From contig NZ_JPWI01000010.1 of assembly GCF_003326795.1 (NCBI RefSeq), forward strand, positions 1-64,000: a stretch of DNA of 64,000 nt, in the 5' to 3' direction. Position numbers and translations under genes: made by a program. Within the stretch, counting starts at the first letter, position 1. Each line of letters starts with the position of its first letter. The stretch comes from Thalassospira profundimaris. GTDB taxonomy: Bacteria; Pseudomonadota; Alphaproteobacteria; Rhodospirillales; Thalassospiraceae. The notes under the pieces are model-generated. The model did not search any database, was not told the origin of the DNA, and worked only from the letters and a program-made list of their open reading frames with translations. Shown here piece after piece: positions 45,911 through 55,057 of the stretch.

Positions 45911-46874
45911 CGGCAAGTACTGTCTTCACAATCTGGGCAAGCTGATCGGGTGTCTCGAACACCAGTCGAATGTCGAGACTGTTTATGCCGACACGGCTTT
46001 CCAAAGGCAAGCGCATCAGATCTTTTTGCGTCGTAACCAGTGTTGCGTCCAGACGTGCTGCATTCATGCGCAGGGTCTTTAGCTCCTCGGTTGTAAACAC
46101 ATGATGATCATCAAAGTCGTTTGTTGCAACGATCCCGGCACCAATTGATTTCAGGGTGTCATAGAATTTTTGAGGGCGTCCTATGCCGGCAAAGGCCAGG
46201 ACTTTCTTGCCTGCAAACTCTGATCCGTTGATCGGCTCGATCCGGGCACGCAACACAGGGACGGATGCCGGAAGGTTGGTAATAAAGGCGGGCGTTTCAT
46301 CCCCGATCAGGATGATGGCGCGGACTTTCTCCAAACCACTGAGCAGCGTTTCACGCATTGGACCAGCTGGCATGACACGGCCATTGCCAATCCCGTACCG
46401 GCTGTCGATGACGGCAAAACTGCAATCCTTGATCACGGACGGGTTCTGTAAGCCATCATCAAGAATGATGGCATCCGCACCGGCGTTACGGGCCGTTTCG
46501 GCGCCCAGAAAACGCTCGCGCGATACCCATGCAGGGCCATGCTGTGCGAGCAAAAGGGGCTCGTCCCCAACCCCGGATGCCGTGTCGTGAACGGGATCAA
46601 CGCGATGGGGCCCGGCGACCGATCCCCCGTATCCGCGACTGACAAAATGCGGGTTGCGACCCAGTGCTGTCAGAATGTCATACAGCGCAACAGCGGTCGG
46701 GGTTTTGCCCGCACCACCAACCGTGAAATTGCCCACGCAAAATACGGGGCACCCCGGATGACGTGCGGTGGTGGATTTGTTGCGGATACAGGCACCTGCC
46801 TGCCAAAGCAGGGACAACGGACTTAAGATTTTCGGGACAAGGCCGTCTTGCTGCCAGAATGCCGGATCACGCAT
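45903..46874 (-). CDS. lpxK: tetraacyldisaccharide 4'-kinase
   Basis: 323 residues. P-loop NFTVGGAGKTPTAVALYDIL near residue 49 and the family motif VSRGYGGS, DAIILDDGLQNPS, then LAFAGIGRPQKFYDTL. Phosphorylates the lipid A precursor at the 4' position. Overlaps both neighbours (lpxL and waaA), so it is within a tightly coupled operon. Confidence 0.95.
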   Translation of the reverse strand: MRDPAFWQQDGLVPKILSPLSLLWQAGACIRNKSTTARHPGCPVFCVGNFTVGGAGKTPTAVALYDILTALGRNPHFVSRGYGGSVAGPHRVDPVHDTASGVGDEPLLLAQHGPAWVSRERFLGAETARNAGADAIILDDGLQNPSVIKDCSFAVIDSRYGIGNGRVMPAGPMRETLLSGLEKVRAIILIGDETPAFITNLPASVPVLRARIEPINGSEFAGKKVLAFAGIGRPQKFYDTLKSIGAGIVATNDFDDHHVFTTEELKTLRMNAARLDATLVTTQKDLMRLPLESRVGINSLDIRLVFETPDQLAQIVKTVLADG

Positions 46875-48159
46875 GATCCACCTCGTCGATTGCTTTTTGC
46901 GCCATTAACGGGCGCAAGGCATCAACGGTGCGCTCAAGGACTTCGGCCTTGGAATTGGCATATTGAAGGGCCGTGGCAGCAACCTTTCGTGCTGCGGCGT
47001 GATCACGCAACAAGGCACCAACCTGACGGCATAGATCATCGGCATCCGTTGCAAGGCGGCATGCCCCGACGGCGCGCATTTCTTCACTGATTGTGGTGAA
47101 GTTGCTCATATCCGGGCCGTGCAGAATGGCACAGTCAAGCCGGGCCGGTTCAAGCGGGTTCTGGCCGCCACTTGCACAGAGGGTTTTGCCCATAAAGCAG
47201 ACCGGTGCGATACGATAAAACAGGCCGAGCTCGCCAATGGTATCGGCAAGATAAATATCTGTTCCCGGTGTGATCGCATGGCCGCGGCTTCGCCGGGCAA
47301 CTTGCAATCCCTGTGCGATCAGGTCTTCCTCGATATCCTCGGCGCGGTCGGGATGACGTGGCACAATGATGGTCAGAAGTCCGACCTGTTCATGGGCGAG
47401 CTTTTTGTGGATATCACCGGCAACGTGCTCTTCCCCGGCAAAGGTACTTGATGCCAGCCAGACCGGGCGTTGACCGATCTGTTCTTGCAGATTGGCAAGT
47501 TCGGTTGCGTCCGCCGGAAGCGGCGGGGCGGCAAATTTCAGGTTGCCGACCGTTTTTACATTGCTTGCACCCAGACTTTCAAAGCGTCGACTTTCTTCAT
47601 CGCTTTGGGTCAGAACAAGGTCAAAGGCGGCAATGACCGGACGGATAAAGGACGGGAAGCGGGAATATCCCTTGAAGCTTTTTTCCGAGATACGGCCATT
47701 AAGCAGTGCAAGTTTTACCCCGGCCTTATGCGCCTTGGTCAGCATATTCGGCCAAAGGTCACTTTCAAGCCAAAGGGCAATGTCGGGTTTCCAGTGATGG
47801 AGAAAACGCGCGACACAGACCTGGCGATCAATCGGAACAAACTGGTGAATGACCCCCTTGGGCAGGCGGGCATGCATCAATTCCGCCGATGTTACGGTTC
47901 CCGTGGTGACCAGAACAGACAAACCGGGGTAACGACGGCGAATTTCGTCAATGACGGGAAGAGCCGAAAGGGATTCTCCGACACTTGCGCCGTGGATCCA
48001 CACAAGATGCCCCTTGGGGCGCATGGCACTTGGATGACCGAACCGCTCACCGATGCGACCGGGATCTTCCTTGCCGCGTTTCTTGCGCCGGTTCAGATAG
48101 AAATGGAGTGCCGGTCCGAGCAGGCGGGTTGCTGCGCGATATGCATAAAACAGGCTCAT
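46867..48159 (-). CDS. waaA: 3-deoxy-D-manno-octulosonic acid transferase
   Basis: 430 residues, GT30 family. GERFGHPSAMRPKGHLVWIH, GASVGESLSALPVI, LWLESDLWPNML, LASSTFAGEEHV and KTLCASGGQNPLEPARLDCA are the expected blocks. Attaches Kdo to lipid IVA, possibly two residues. Eight-nt overlap with lpxK, 4-nt overlap with the upstream acyltransferase gene. Confidence 0.95.
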   Translation of the reverse strand: MSLFYAYRAATRLLGPALHFYLNRRKKRGKEDPGRIGERFGHPSAMRPKGHLVWIHGASVGESLSALPVIDEIRRRYPGLSVLVTTGTVTSAELMHARLPKGVIHQFVPIDRQVCVARFLHHWKPDIALWLESDLWPNMLTKAHKAGVKLALLNGRISEKSFKGYSRFPSFIRPVIAAFDLVLTQSDEESRRFESLGASNVKTVGNLKFAAPPLPADATELANLQEQIGQRPVWLASSTFAGEEHVAGDIHKKLAHEQVGLLTIIVPRHPDRAEDIEEDLIAQGLQVARRSRGHAITPGTDIYLADTIGELGLFYRIAPVCFMGKTLCASGGQNPLEPARLDCAILHGPDMSNFTTISEEMRAVGACRLATDADDLCRQVGALLRDHAAARKVAATALQYANSKAEVLERTVDALRPLMAQKAIDEVDHA

Positions 48160-48923
48160 TGCCCGGTTTCCCCTGCTGCCATGGCAGAACGTTTCTGTTT
48201 TGGCACTTCGTCTGGCCCGGCAGGCGGAATGGCGTTAAGGCCAAGGGCGACGTCCGTGCTTTGTGTCAGCGCGGTCAGGGCATTTTCAAGTTCCAGCCGC
48301 TTGGCTTCCAGTCCGGCATCGTCAAGTTTGCGATCGACAAAGATCGGCTCCCCCCAATGAAAGACCCCGCGAGAGAACGGTAATGGCAGGATGAACCGGT
48401 CCCAGCTGCCAATCACCTTGCGATTGGAGGCGGAATAGGTCAGCGGGAAAATAGGCACATTTGCCATGCGAGCGGCCTGAATGATCCCGTCGGATGCGCG
48501 CATACGCGGGCCTCGCGGGCCATCGGGCGTCATGCCAACGACTTCGCCCGCTTTCAATACTTTCAGGATCTGGCGAAGGGCAGCGGCACCGCCTTTACCC
48601 TTGCCGGTCGATCCGGCAATCGTCTTGATGTCAAATTGCGCAATGGTTCGCGAGATGATTTCACCATCACGATGAGACGAAATCAGCATGTTGAACGGGC
48701 GATCACCTGCGACCGAACGCCAGGTATAGGGCATCATCAAAAGACGCTGATGCCAGAACGCCACAATGAAGGGTTTGCCCTCTGTCAGATAATGCGCCGG
48801 ATGATCGCCGCCTTTGGTTTCCCAGCTTCCGGTTCGACGAATGAAACGGACATAGGTTGCCGCCAGCCAGCACAAAGTGCTGCGCATCGTGTCGCTTTTG
48901 ATGATCCGCTTATGCCACTGCAC
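48156..48923 (-). CDS. DUF374 lysophospholipid acyltransferase-like protein
   Basis: 255 residues. PlsC-like DUF374 motifs: FWHQRLLMMPYTW, ISSHRDGEIISRTIAQFDIK, VGMTPDGPRGPRM and an FPLTYSASNRKVIGSWDRF block. Position between msbA and waaA is conserved in alphaproteobacteria, which suggests a role in lipid A or phospholipid acylation; the activity is not established. It overlaps waaA by 4 nt. Confidence 0.85.
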   Translation of the reverse strand: MQWHKRIIKSDTMRSTLCWLAATYVRFIRRTGSWETKGGDHPAHYLTEGKPFIVAFWHQRLLMMPYTWRSVAGDRPFNMLISSHRDGEIISRTIAQFDIKTIAGSTGKGKGGAAALRQILKVLKAGEVVGMTPDGPRGPRMRASDGIIQAARMANVPIFPLTYSASNRKVIGSWDRFILPLPFSRGVFHWGEPIFVDRKLDDAGLEAKRLELENALTALTQSTDVALGLNAIPPAGPDEVPKQKRSAMAAGETGQ

Positions 48924-48949
48924 GCCTGATTATCCTGAAATTGCCCGGA

Positions 48950-50764
48950 TCAGTTTCCGTTTTCCTCAGAGAATTGCAAGTTATAGAGGTTCGCATAAGC
49001 GCCTCCCAGTGCAAGCAATTCTTCATGTTTACCTTGCTCGATGACACGACCATTATTGATCACACAGATTTTGTCGGCATCAACGATGGTCGACAAACGG
49101 TGCGCAATCACAAGTGTCGTACGGCCTTTCATCAATTCGGCAAGCGCACCCTGAATGTGACGCTCTGATTCTGTATCAAGGGCCGAGGTGGCCTCGTCCA
49201 GCAACAGGATCGGCGCGTTTTTCAGCATGGCGCGCGCAATGGCGATACGCTGACGCTGGCCACCCGAAAGCTTCACACCATGCTCACCAACAATGGTGTC
49301 ATAGCCATTTTCAAGTTGCAGGATGAAATCATGGGCGGCGGCGTGACGGGCTGCTTCTTCAATCTCGGCATCGCTTGCACCCGCACGGCCATAGGCGATG
49401 TTGGCACGCACAGTATCATCAAACAGGGTGATTTCCTGACTGACCAATGCCGTTGCCTTGCGAAGGCTTTCAAGCGTGATGCCGCGAATGTCCTGACCAT
49501 CAATGCTGATCGCACCGTTATCGATGTCATAAAAGCGCGGGATCAGGTTCAGAATGGTCGATTTGCCGGCCCCGGACGGGCCGACAAGGGCAACGGTTTC
49601 ACCAGCCTTGATATCAAGATCAATATCGCGAAGCGCGGTGATTTCCGGGTTATAGGAAAACACGACATTTCTGAAATTGATATTGCCGCCCGAAACTTTC
49701 AGTTCCCTGGCATCCGGGGTGTCCTTGATCCCGGGTTCGATATCGAGAACCGTGAAAACGCGCTGCGATGCTGCAAGACCCTGTTGCAAGGTGATGTTGA
49801 TATTTGCCAGACGCTTTACCGGCTCATATGCAAGCAAGAGTGCTGTGATAAAGGCAAAGAAGCTGCCCGGATCGCTCGATCCGTCAATTACGCGGCTGCC
49901 ACCATAAATGATGATCGCAGTGATCGCAGCACCACCGAGTGTTTCCATGATGGGCGACGAACGTGCACTGACAGTTTGCGCCTTGAAGCTGAGATTGAAG
50001 ACAATTTCAACAAGTCTGCCCATACGCGAACATTCATAAGGCTCCATGCCATAGGCTTTGACGTGGCGAATGCCCTGGAAAGTCTGTTCAAGCAGTGTCG
50101 CGAATTCGCCGATCTGCTGTTGGGTATTGGCCGACACTTTACGCATCCGGCGTCCCAGACGCGCAATTGGATAAATTGCTGCGGGAAAGACCGTGAACGC
50201 AATAATGGCAAGCAGCCAGTCTTTGTAGAACATCACGCTGATCAGAACGATTGCCGTCAGCAAGTCCTTGCCAAAGCCGGTCAGCGAGTTCGAGACAGCC
50301 GCGCGCATTGCCGTGATGTCATTGGTAAAGCGGGTTATCAGCTTGCCGGTATTGGTGCTGTGGAAAAAGCCGATATCAAGACGAATGACATGCTCGTAAA
50401 GACGGTTCTGGATATCTGCCAGAATACGCCCGCCGACATAGCTCATCAAAACGGTCTGGCCGTAATTTGCAAAGCCTTTAAGAGCAAACGACCCCAGCAC
50501 TGCTGCGCCAACAGGGACCAGCATTGCCTCTTTTTTATTGATGAAGACATCATTGATGATCGGATCCATCAACAGGGCATAAAGTCCCGTTGCGCCTGCC
50601 ATCAGAGCCATACACAGAAGGGCAAGGAAAATCTTGCCGAAATAGGGGGCAACGGCGTCCTTGACGATGCGCTTGACCAGAGGCCAGGTTCCCCAATGTT
50701 CTGTAGTGTGGTCCATGGAGTTTTCGGGCAATTGCTTCTTCCTGGTCGCTTCCGCCATTTCCAC
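48950..50764 (-). CDS. msbA: lipid A/phospholipid flippase ABC transporter MsbA-like
   Basis: 604 residues, an ABC half-transporter. Six transmembrane helices (about 45-350), then a nucleotide-binding domain: Walker A VGPSGAGKSTILNLI near 391, signature LSGGQRQRIAIARAML near 498, Walker B ILLLDEATSALD, H-loop IAHRLST. Flips core-lipid A across the inner membrane. First gene of the minus-strand lipid A cluster. Starts at 50764 or 50758. Confidence 0.92.
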   Translation of the reverse strand: MEMAEATRKKQLPENSMDHTTEHWGTWPLVKRIVKDAVAPYFGKIFLALLCMALMAGATGLYALLMDPIINDVFINKKEAMLVPVGAAVLGSFALKGFANYGQTVLMSYVGGRILADIQNRLYEHVIRLDIGFFHSTNTGKLITRFTNDITAMRAAVSNSLTGFGKDLLTAIVLISVMFYKDWLLAIIAFTVFPAAIYPIARLGRRMRKVSANTQQQIGEFATLLEQTFQGIRHVKAYGMEPYECSRMGRLVEIVFNLSFKAQTVSARSSPIMETLGGAAITAIIIYGGSRVIDGSSDPGSFFAFITALLLAYEPVKRLANINITLQQGLAASQRVFTVLDIEPGIKDTPDARELKVSGGNINFRNVVFSYNPEITALRDIDLDIKAGETVALVGPSGAGKSTILNLIPRFYDIDNGAISIDGQDIRGITLESLRKATALVSQEITLFDDTVRANIAYGRAGASDAEIEEAARHAAAHDFILQLENGYDTIVGEHGVKLSGGQRQRIAIARAMLKNAPILLLDEATSALDTESERHIQGALAELMKGRTTLVIAHRLSTIVDADKICVINNGRVIEQGKHEELLALGGAYANLYNLQFSEENGN

Positions 50765-50935
50765 ATTGTATCGGATTGATACTAACGATATGGATAGGGC
50801 TTCAAAATAATATCAAAGACACGCGCTGTTGCTAACATGCCGGGAGTTGGGCGGCAAGCCGCAGGACGCGCGCGACGGGCACAAAATTACTTTGCTGTTT
50901 AGCAGGGTACGAAGAGCGACATATAAGACAAAATA

Positions 50936-51736
50936 ATGAACGAGCAACTACACGCACTTGTAGAGCACACAATTGCTCAAGGTGTTGGCGCACGGGTTTT
51001 TCCGCTGAGCTGGAATGGCAGGCGTATCTGGGTCAAGCAAGCGGTGCCGGCAAAGCAGAAAGTCTGGCATCGGTTGCAGCGCTTTTTGGCCAATATCACC
51101 GGCATTCCCCTGTTGCGCCCAACGGTGTCGCCGGGCGGAAAAGCCGGTCTCGATAGCGAGGCAGCGACGCTTCGTAACCTTGCTGCCAAGGGTATTCTGG
51201 TGCCGGACCTGATTGACGAAGGTGCCAGCTGGATTGCGATTGGCGACAATGGCGGGATACTGAAATCCTTCATCGAAGATGAAGTGCGCGCCGGGCATGA
51301 TGATAAGGTCAAATCATACATAACGGCCGCCGCCAAAGCCTTGGCCCAATTGCATATGGCAGGGGTCTCGCATGGGGCGCCGTTGCTTCGAAACATGACG
51401 ATCCGCGAAGATGGCGAGATCGGCTTTATCGATTTTGAAGAAGATCCCAATGCCCGAATGCCGGTCGCAGATGCACAGGCGCGCGACGTTTTGCTGTTTG
51501 TTTTTTCCATTCAGCGCGAATTCAAAAAACGTCCGGAACTGTTGCGTGCAGGATGGAGTGCATATGTCACAGCGGCGGGCGAGGATGCTGCGCAGCTTGT
51601 GCCACTGCGCAAGGTAATCCGTCTTCTGCGCCCGGTTTACCTGATCCTGCGCCCGTTCCGCAGATGGCTGGGCACCGATGCGCTTAACGGGCTTCTGGCC
51701 TATCGCACATTGCGCAAAAGTCTTTATCGCAATTAA
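50936..51736 (+). CDS. atypical lipopolysaccharide kinase/InaA-like protein
   Basis: 266 residues with a eukaryotic-kinase-like fold resembling WaaP/KdkA/InaA proteins. The catalytic-loop region reads SHGAPLLRNMTI, where the usual HxD aspartate is replaced by alanine, while the metal-binding DFG-equivalent IGFIDFEEDP is present. It may be a pseudokinase or use another base. Divergent from msbA, consistent with a role in LPS core modification or envelope stress. N-terminal substrate/ATP lobe includes WVKQAVPAKQK. Confidence 0.75.
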   Translation: MNEQLHALVEHTIAQGVGARVFPLSWNGRRIWVKQAVPAKQKVWHRLQRFLANITGIPLLRPTVSPGGKAGLDSEAATLRNLAAKGILVPDLIDEGASWIAIGDNGGILKSFIEDEVRAGHDDKVKSYITAAAKALAQLHMAGVSHGAPLLRNMTIREDGEIGFIDFEEDPNARMPVADAQARDVLLFVFSIQREFKKRPELLRAGWSAYVTAAGEDAAQLVPLRKVIRLLRPVYLILRPFRRWLGTDALNGLLAYRTLRKSLYRN

Positions 51737-51755
51737 TCGTCCCGACTGGCCCCGC

Positions 51756-52886
51756 TTATTGCGCGGGTTGCCCAATCGGGACGGTGCCGGTTTCATGGCT
51801 GTCCGGTTCGGACGGGGTGTCCATGCTGCCTGTTCGTGCCGCATCATCAAGGGAAATGCGGATGGCCTCGATCCCGTCAAACCCGCCGGAAAAGGGTGCA
51901 AGATTGTGCAGGAACTGATTGGCGGAATTTTGCCAGCTATATTGTTCGGCCAGCGCACGGGCATCTTCTGATTTAAGGTCAAGGGCGGCGAGTGCCGCCT
52001 CGCGAAGATCGGCATCAATCGCGCCTGCCTTGGTGCCGCGCACGATATCGGCGGGCCCCTGAACCGGGAAGACGGCAACAGGGGTTCCCGATGCAAGTGC
52101 TTCAAGGATCACAAGGCCAAACGTGTCGGTCTTGCTTGGAAACACAAACACATCCGCAGAGGCAAAAGCCTTGGCCAGATCTTCGCCAACCTTTTTGCCA
52201 AGGAACTGAGCATTGGGATACTTGCCCTTAAGCTCATTGAGCTGCGGGCCATCGCCGACCACGAACTTGGTGCCGGGCAAGTCAAGATCAAGAAAATGAC
52301 CAATATTCTTTTCAACCGCGACCCGGCCAACGAACAGCCAATGCGGTTTGGGAAAATCGCCAAAGCTTGCATCCGGGCGTGGCCGAAACAGATCAAGATC
52401 AACCCCGCGCGACCAGATATGCAGATTATCAAAACCCCAGTCGGAAAGTTCCTGGCGCAGGCTTTCGGTTGCCACCATCACTGAACGGGACTTCGAATGG
52501 AACTTTCGCATGCCGCGATAGGTGATCGAAAGCGGTAACCGCCAGCGCGCATGAATATATTCGGGAAAACGCGTGTGATAGGCGGTTGAGAACGGCAGGC
52601 CGTGTTTGAGGCAATAGGACCGTGCCGCCTGCCCAAGCGGTCCTTCGGTAGAGATGTGAATTGCAACCGGGTGCAGGGCCTCGATCATTTTTGCCATCTT
52701 GCGTTTGGCAAACAGGGCAAGGCGGATTTCCGGGTAGGTCGGGCATGGAATGGTTTTGAACTGATCGGGCGAGATGACGTGAACGTCATGCCCCATCTCG
52801 CCCAACTCGCCGCGTACGGTTTCAAGGGTACGGACAACACCGTTTACCTGTGGGTACCAGGCATCGGTTACGATCAGTATTTTCAT
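51756..52886 (-). CDS. agt: GT4 glycosyltransferase, Agt-like diacylglycerol glycosyltransferase
   Basis: 376 residues. GT-B fold, family 4: VTDAWYPQVNGVVRTLETVR at the N-terminus, HISTEGPLGQAARSYC, WLFVGRVAVEKNIGHFLDLD, and the acceptor/donor motif FPSKTDTFGLVILEALASGT. Agt-type enzymes transfer hexuronic acid or hexose to diacylglycerol to make phosphorus-free glycolipids. The 4-nt overlap with the phosphoesterase (plcP-like) upstream supports this. A variable acidic tail follows. Confidence 0.75.
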   Translation of the reverse strand: MKILIVTDAWYPQVNGVVRTLETVRGELGEMGHDVHVISPDQFKTIPCPTYPEIRLALFAKRKMAKMIEALHPVAIHISTEGPLGQAARSYCLKHGLPFSTAYHTRFPEYIHARWRLPLSITYRGMRKFHSKSRSVMVATESLRQELSDWGFDNLHIWSRGVDLDLFRPRPDASFGDFPKPHWLFVGRVAVEKNIGHFLDLDLPGTKFVVGDGPQLNELKGKYPNAQFLGKKVGEDLAKAFASADVFVFPSKTDTFGLVILEALASGTPVAVFPVQGPADIVRGTKAGAIDADLREAALAALDLKSEDARALAEQYSWQNSANQFLHNLAPFSGGFDGIEAIRISLDDAARTGSMDTPSEPDSHETGTVPIGQPAQ

Positions 52887-53800
52887 GCAGTCTTTCCAAT
52901 TGGTGCATCATTGCGTTTTTTTGATGCACCTGATGTGGAGCTGCCCGTGCTATGGGCGATGCGGAACATGGAAATCAGTTTGCCAAGACCCAGTGACGGG
53001 GCGTTTGATGCATCGCGGCCCGGATTGGAATGGCTCATCGCCATCTGGCGCATTTCTGCCCAGTGAAGCAGTTCAAGTTTGCCGTTCATGTCTTCGACAA
53101 GGGCCGTGCAGCTTTCGACCCAGTCACCGTCGTTGCAATACAGAACATCCCCGATCATGCGTTTTTCAGCATGATGGATATGCCCGCATACCACGCCGTC
53201 GACCTTGCGTTTGGCAGCTTCGTGGGCAACAGCATTTTCAAAATTGCAGATGAACTGAACCGCGTTCTTGACCCGGTTCTTCAGATAGGCCGACAGTGAC
53301 CAGTACCCATATCCGAGACGGCGGCGGATGCCGTTGTAATAGCGGTTCAGAACAATGGCGAGGTTGTAGGCCGTGTCCCCAAGATAGGCGAGCCATCTTG
53401 CATATTTGACAACACCGTCAAATTCGTCGCCATGAATGACCAGCAAACGTTTGCCGTCGGCCGTTTCATGGATATCGTTCATTTTGACATCGACATGCCC
53501 GAAGGTCATATCAACAAATTCGCGGGCAAATTCATCATGGTTTCCGGGGACAAAGATGACTTTGGCGCCATTTTTTGCCTTATCCATGATTGTCGTGATA
53601 ACAGCGTGATGACTTTCCGGCCAATACCAGCTTTTCTTAAGCCGCCAGCCATCAATAATGTCACCGACCAGATAGTAGGTGTCTGCTGTTACTTCATTGA
53701 GGAAATCCAAAAGAAGATCTGCCTGACATCCACGTGTCCCCAGATGGACGTCTGAAATCCAGACCGTGCGGTAATGCGGTTGCAGCGTCATCGCTGTCAT
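52883..53800 (-). CDS. plcP: PlcP-like metallophosphoesterase (phospholipase C / LpxH-like)
   Basis: 305 residues from ATG 53800, with GGAGGGG upstream. Calcineurin-type metal motifs: ISDVHLGTRGC, YLVGDIIDGWRLKKSWYW, VPGNHDEFA, VIHGDEFDG and GHIHHAE. Usually auto-annotated as UDP-2,3-diacylglucosamine hydrolase, but this long form coupled to a GT4 enzyme fits PlcP, which removes head groups from phospholipids under phosphate limitation and supplies diacylglycerol to Agt. The C-terminal tail is disordered. LpxH activity remains an alternative. Confidence 0.7.
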   Translation of the reverse strand: MTAMTLQPHYRTVWISDVHLGTRGCQADLLLDFLNEVTADTYYLVGDIIDGWRLKKSWYWPESHHAVITTIMDKAKNGAKVIFVPGNHDEFAREFVDMTFGHVDVKMNDIHETADGKRLLVIHGDEFDGVVKYARWLAYLGDTAYNLAIVLNRYYNGIRRRLGYGYWSLSAYLKNRVKNAVQFICNFENAVAHEAAKRKVDGVVCGHIHHAEKRMIGDVLYCNDGDWVESCTALVEDMNGKLELLHWAEMRQMAMSHSNPGRDASNAPSLGLGKLISMFRIAHSTGSSTSGASKKRNDAPIGKTA

Positions 53801-53933
53801 TGCCGCCCCTCCGTATCCTGCCAAAAGGATGGCTGGAACCCGGCATTTGAAGGTGCCGAATACTGTCCTCAACCAGTATCGGTTTAGAATAAAAAACGTG
53901 ACAACATAACCCGTTCACAGAAATTTCGTCGTT

Positions 53934-53951
53934 CTGTAAAGCAACTGTTAC
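53934..53951 (+). promoter_or_regulatory. Pho-box-like direct repeat
   Basis: CTGTAAA-GCAA-CTGTTAC: two 7-nt CTGTnAn repeats with a 4-nt spacer, the PhoB box layout (consensus CTGTCAT N4 CTGTCAT). It faces the lipid-kinase gene, with TATGGT (53965-53970) as a possible -10. It also lies in the shared region upstream of the plcP-agt pair. Confidence 0.6.
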
Positions 53952-54019
53952 ATATTTTCTTTCATATGGTGTTTCGTATGTATGATTTATTTCGGTTTTA
54001 TTTCGGAAGTATGTTCTGA

Positions 54020-54967
54020 ATGGCTCATGCCGATGTAACTGTGATCTTTAATCCGCGTGCGGGCGGCAATAAACAGCGATTCCTGTCGAATATTTTGCAG
54101 CACGCGGGGATCAAGGTTGAATTGTTACAGACCACCCATCCGGGCCATGCACGCGAGCTGGCCCGCAAGGTGCGCGCCCATCAGCGGCTGTTTGTTGCGG
54201 GTGGCGACGGATCACTGAACGAAGCACTTAACGGCTTGCTTGACGCCCAGATCGAGGGACATGAAGTCCCGCCACTTGGGGTGATCCCGCTGGGGACCGC
54301 AAATGTTCTGGCCGTCGAGGTTGGTCTGGAGCGCAAGGCAAAGGCGATTGCCGACTATATCAACAATCCCGGTCAGGTCTGGATACGTCCGGGGCTGGTC
54401 AATGGACGGGCGTTCTTCCTGATGGTTGGCATGGGGGCAGACGCCGATACGGTTGCCAATGTATCGCTTAAGCTCAAACGCCTGATCGGCAAGGGGGCCT
54501 ATGTCCTTGAAGGTCTGCGCAACATCATCTTTCCACATCACCGGGATTTTGAAGTCAATATCGGGCGGGAAAACTATCGCGTGGCCGGCGTGGTTGTTAC
54601 CCATGCCCAACATTATGGTGGCGAGTTCATTATTTCCCCATCCGCCAAGCTGACCGATAACGGTTTTGACGTGGTGCTGATGCCTGGCAACGGTATTGGT
54701 GCGCTGTCGCGATACGGGCTGGCACTTACACTTAACCGGTTACACGAACAAAGTGATGTTTCGGTTGTGCGTACAGAACGGGTCACCATCACCAGTCATT
54801 GTGGGCCAGCGCCAATGCAAATTGATGGTGAAAGTGCCGGAAAGCTTCCTTGCGAAATCAGTTTGTCGCCTTATCCGGTGCGTCTGATGGTGCCGCAAGC
54901 CTATGCACGCGCTGCTGGTGGTATGGTCGATTCAGGCAATCAGCCCCTTCAACTGACCAAGGCTTAA
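54020..54967 (+). CDS. diacylglycerol/lipid kinase-like protein (YegS/DAGK family)
   Basis: 315 residues. DAGK catalytic motif FVAGGDGSLNEALNGLL near residue 60 and the IPLGTANVLAVEVGL motif; the C-terminal lobe carries HYGGEFIISPSAKLTDNGF and MQIDGES. Phosphorylates diacylglycerol or a related lipid. Divergent from the plcP/agt pair and preceded by a Pho-box-like site, so it may tune the diacylglycerol pool made during lipid remodelling. Distinct from the larger paralogue at 12617. Confidence 0.85.
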   Translation: MAHADVTVIFNPRAGGNKQRFLSNILQHAGIKVELLQTTHPGHARELARKVRAHQRLFVAGGDGSLNEALNGLLDAQIEGHEVPPLGVIPLGTANVLAVEVGLERKAKAIADYINNPGQVWIRPGLVNGRAFFLMVGMGADADTVANVSLKLKRLIGKGAYVLEGLRNIIFPHHRDFEVNIGRENYRVAGVVVTHAQHYGGEFIISPSAKLTDNGFDVVLMPGNGIGALSRYGLALTLNRLHEQSDVSVVRTERVTITSHCGPAPMQIDGESAGKLPCEISLSPYPVRLMVPQAYARAAGGMVDSGNQPLQLTKA

Positions 54968-54995
54968 GCCAACAAAGCGGGGACACAGAATTGAC

Positions 54996-55030
54996 GCATC
55001 CCGGCCATTGATCGCCGGGATGCTTTTTTA
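54996..55030 (+). terminator. rho-independent terminator
   Basis: Stem GCATCCCGGC/GCCGGGATGC (54996-55005, 55014-55023) followed by six T. It ends the lipid-kinase transcript and separates it from the convergent fusion gene. Confidence 0.92.
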
Positions 55031-55057
55031 TTTGTTGTTCAGATCACCTTGCCGTTG

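Noticed and set aside
49280-50779. 499-codon plus-strand ORF opposite msbA
   Set aside because: Antisense shadow of a clear ABC transporter gene; no motifs.
53801-53933. A Pho box on the minus strand facing plcP
   Set aside because: CTGTGAA and TTGTCAC occur on that strand but 16 bp apart, not in the 11-bp phase required; only the plus-strand site is convincing.
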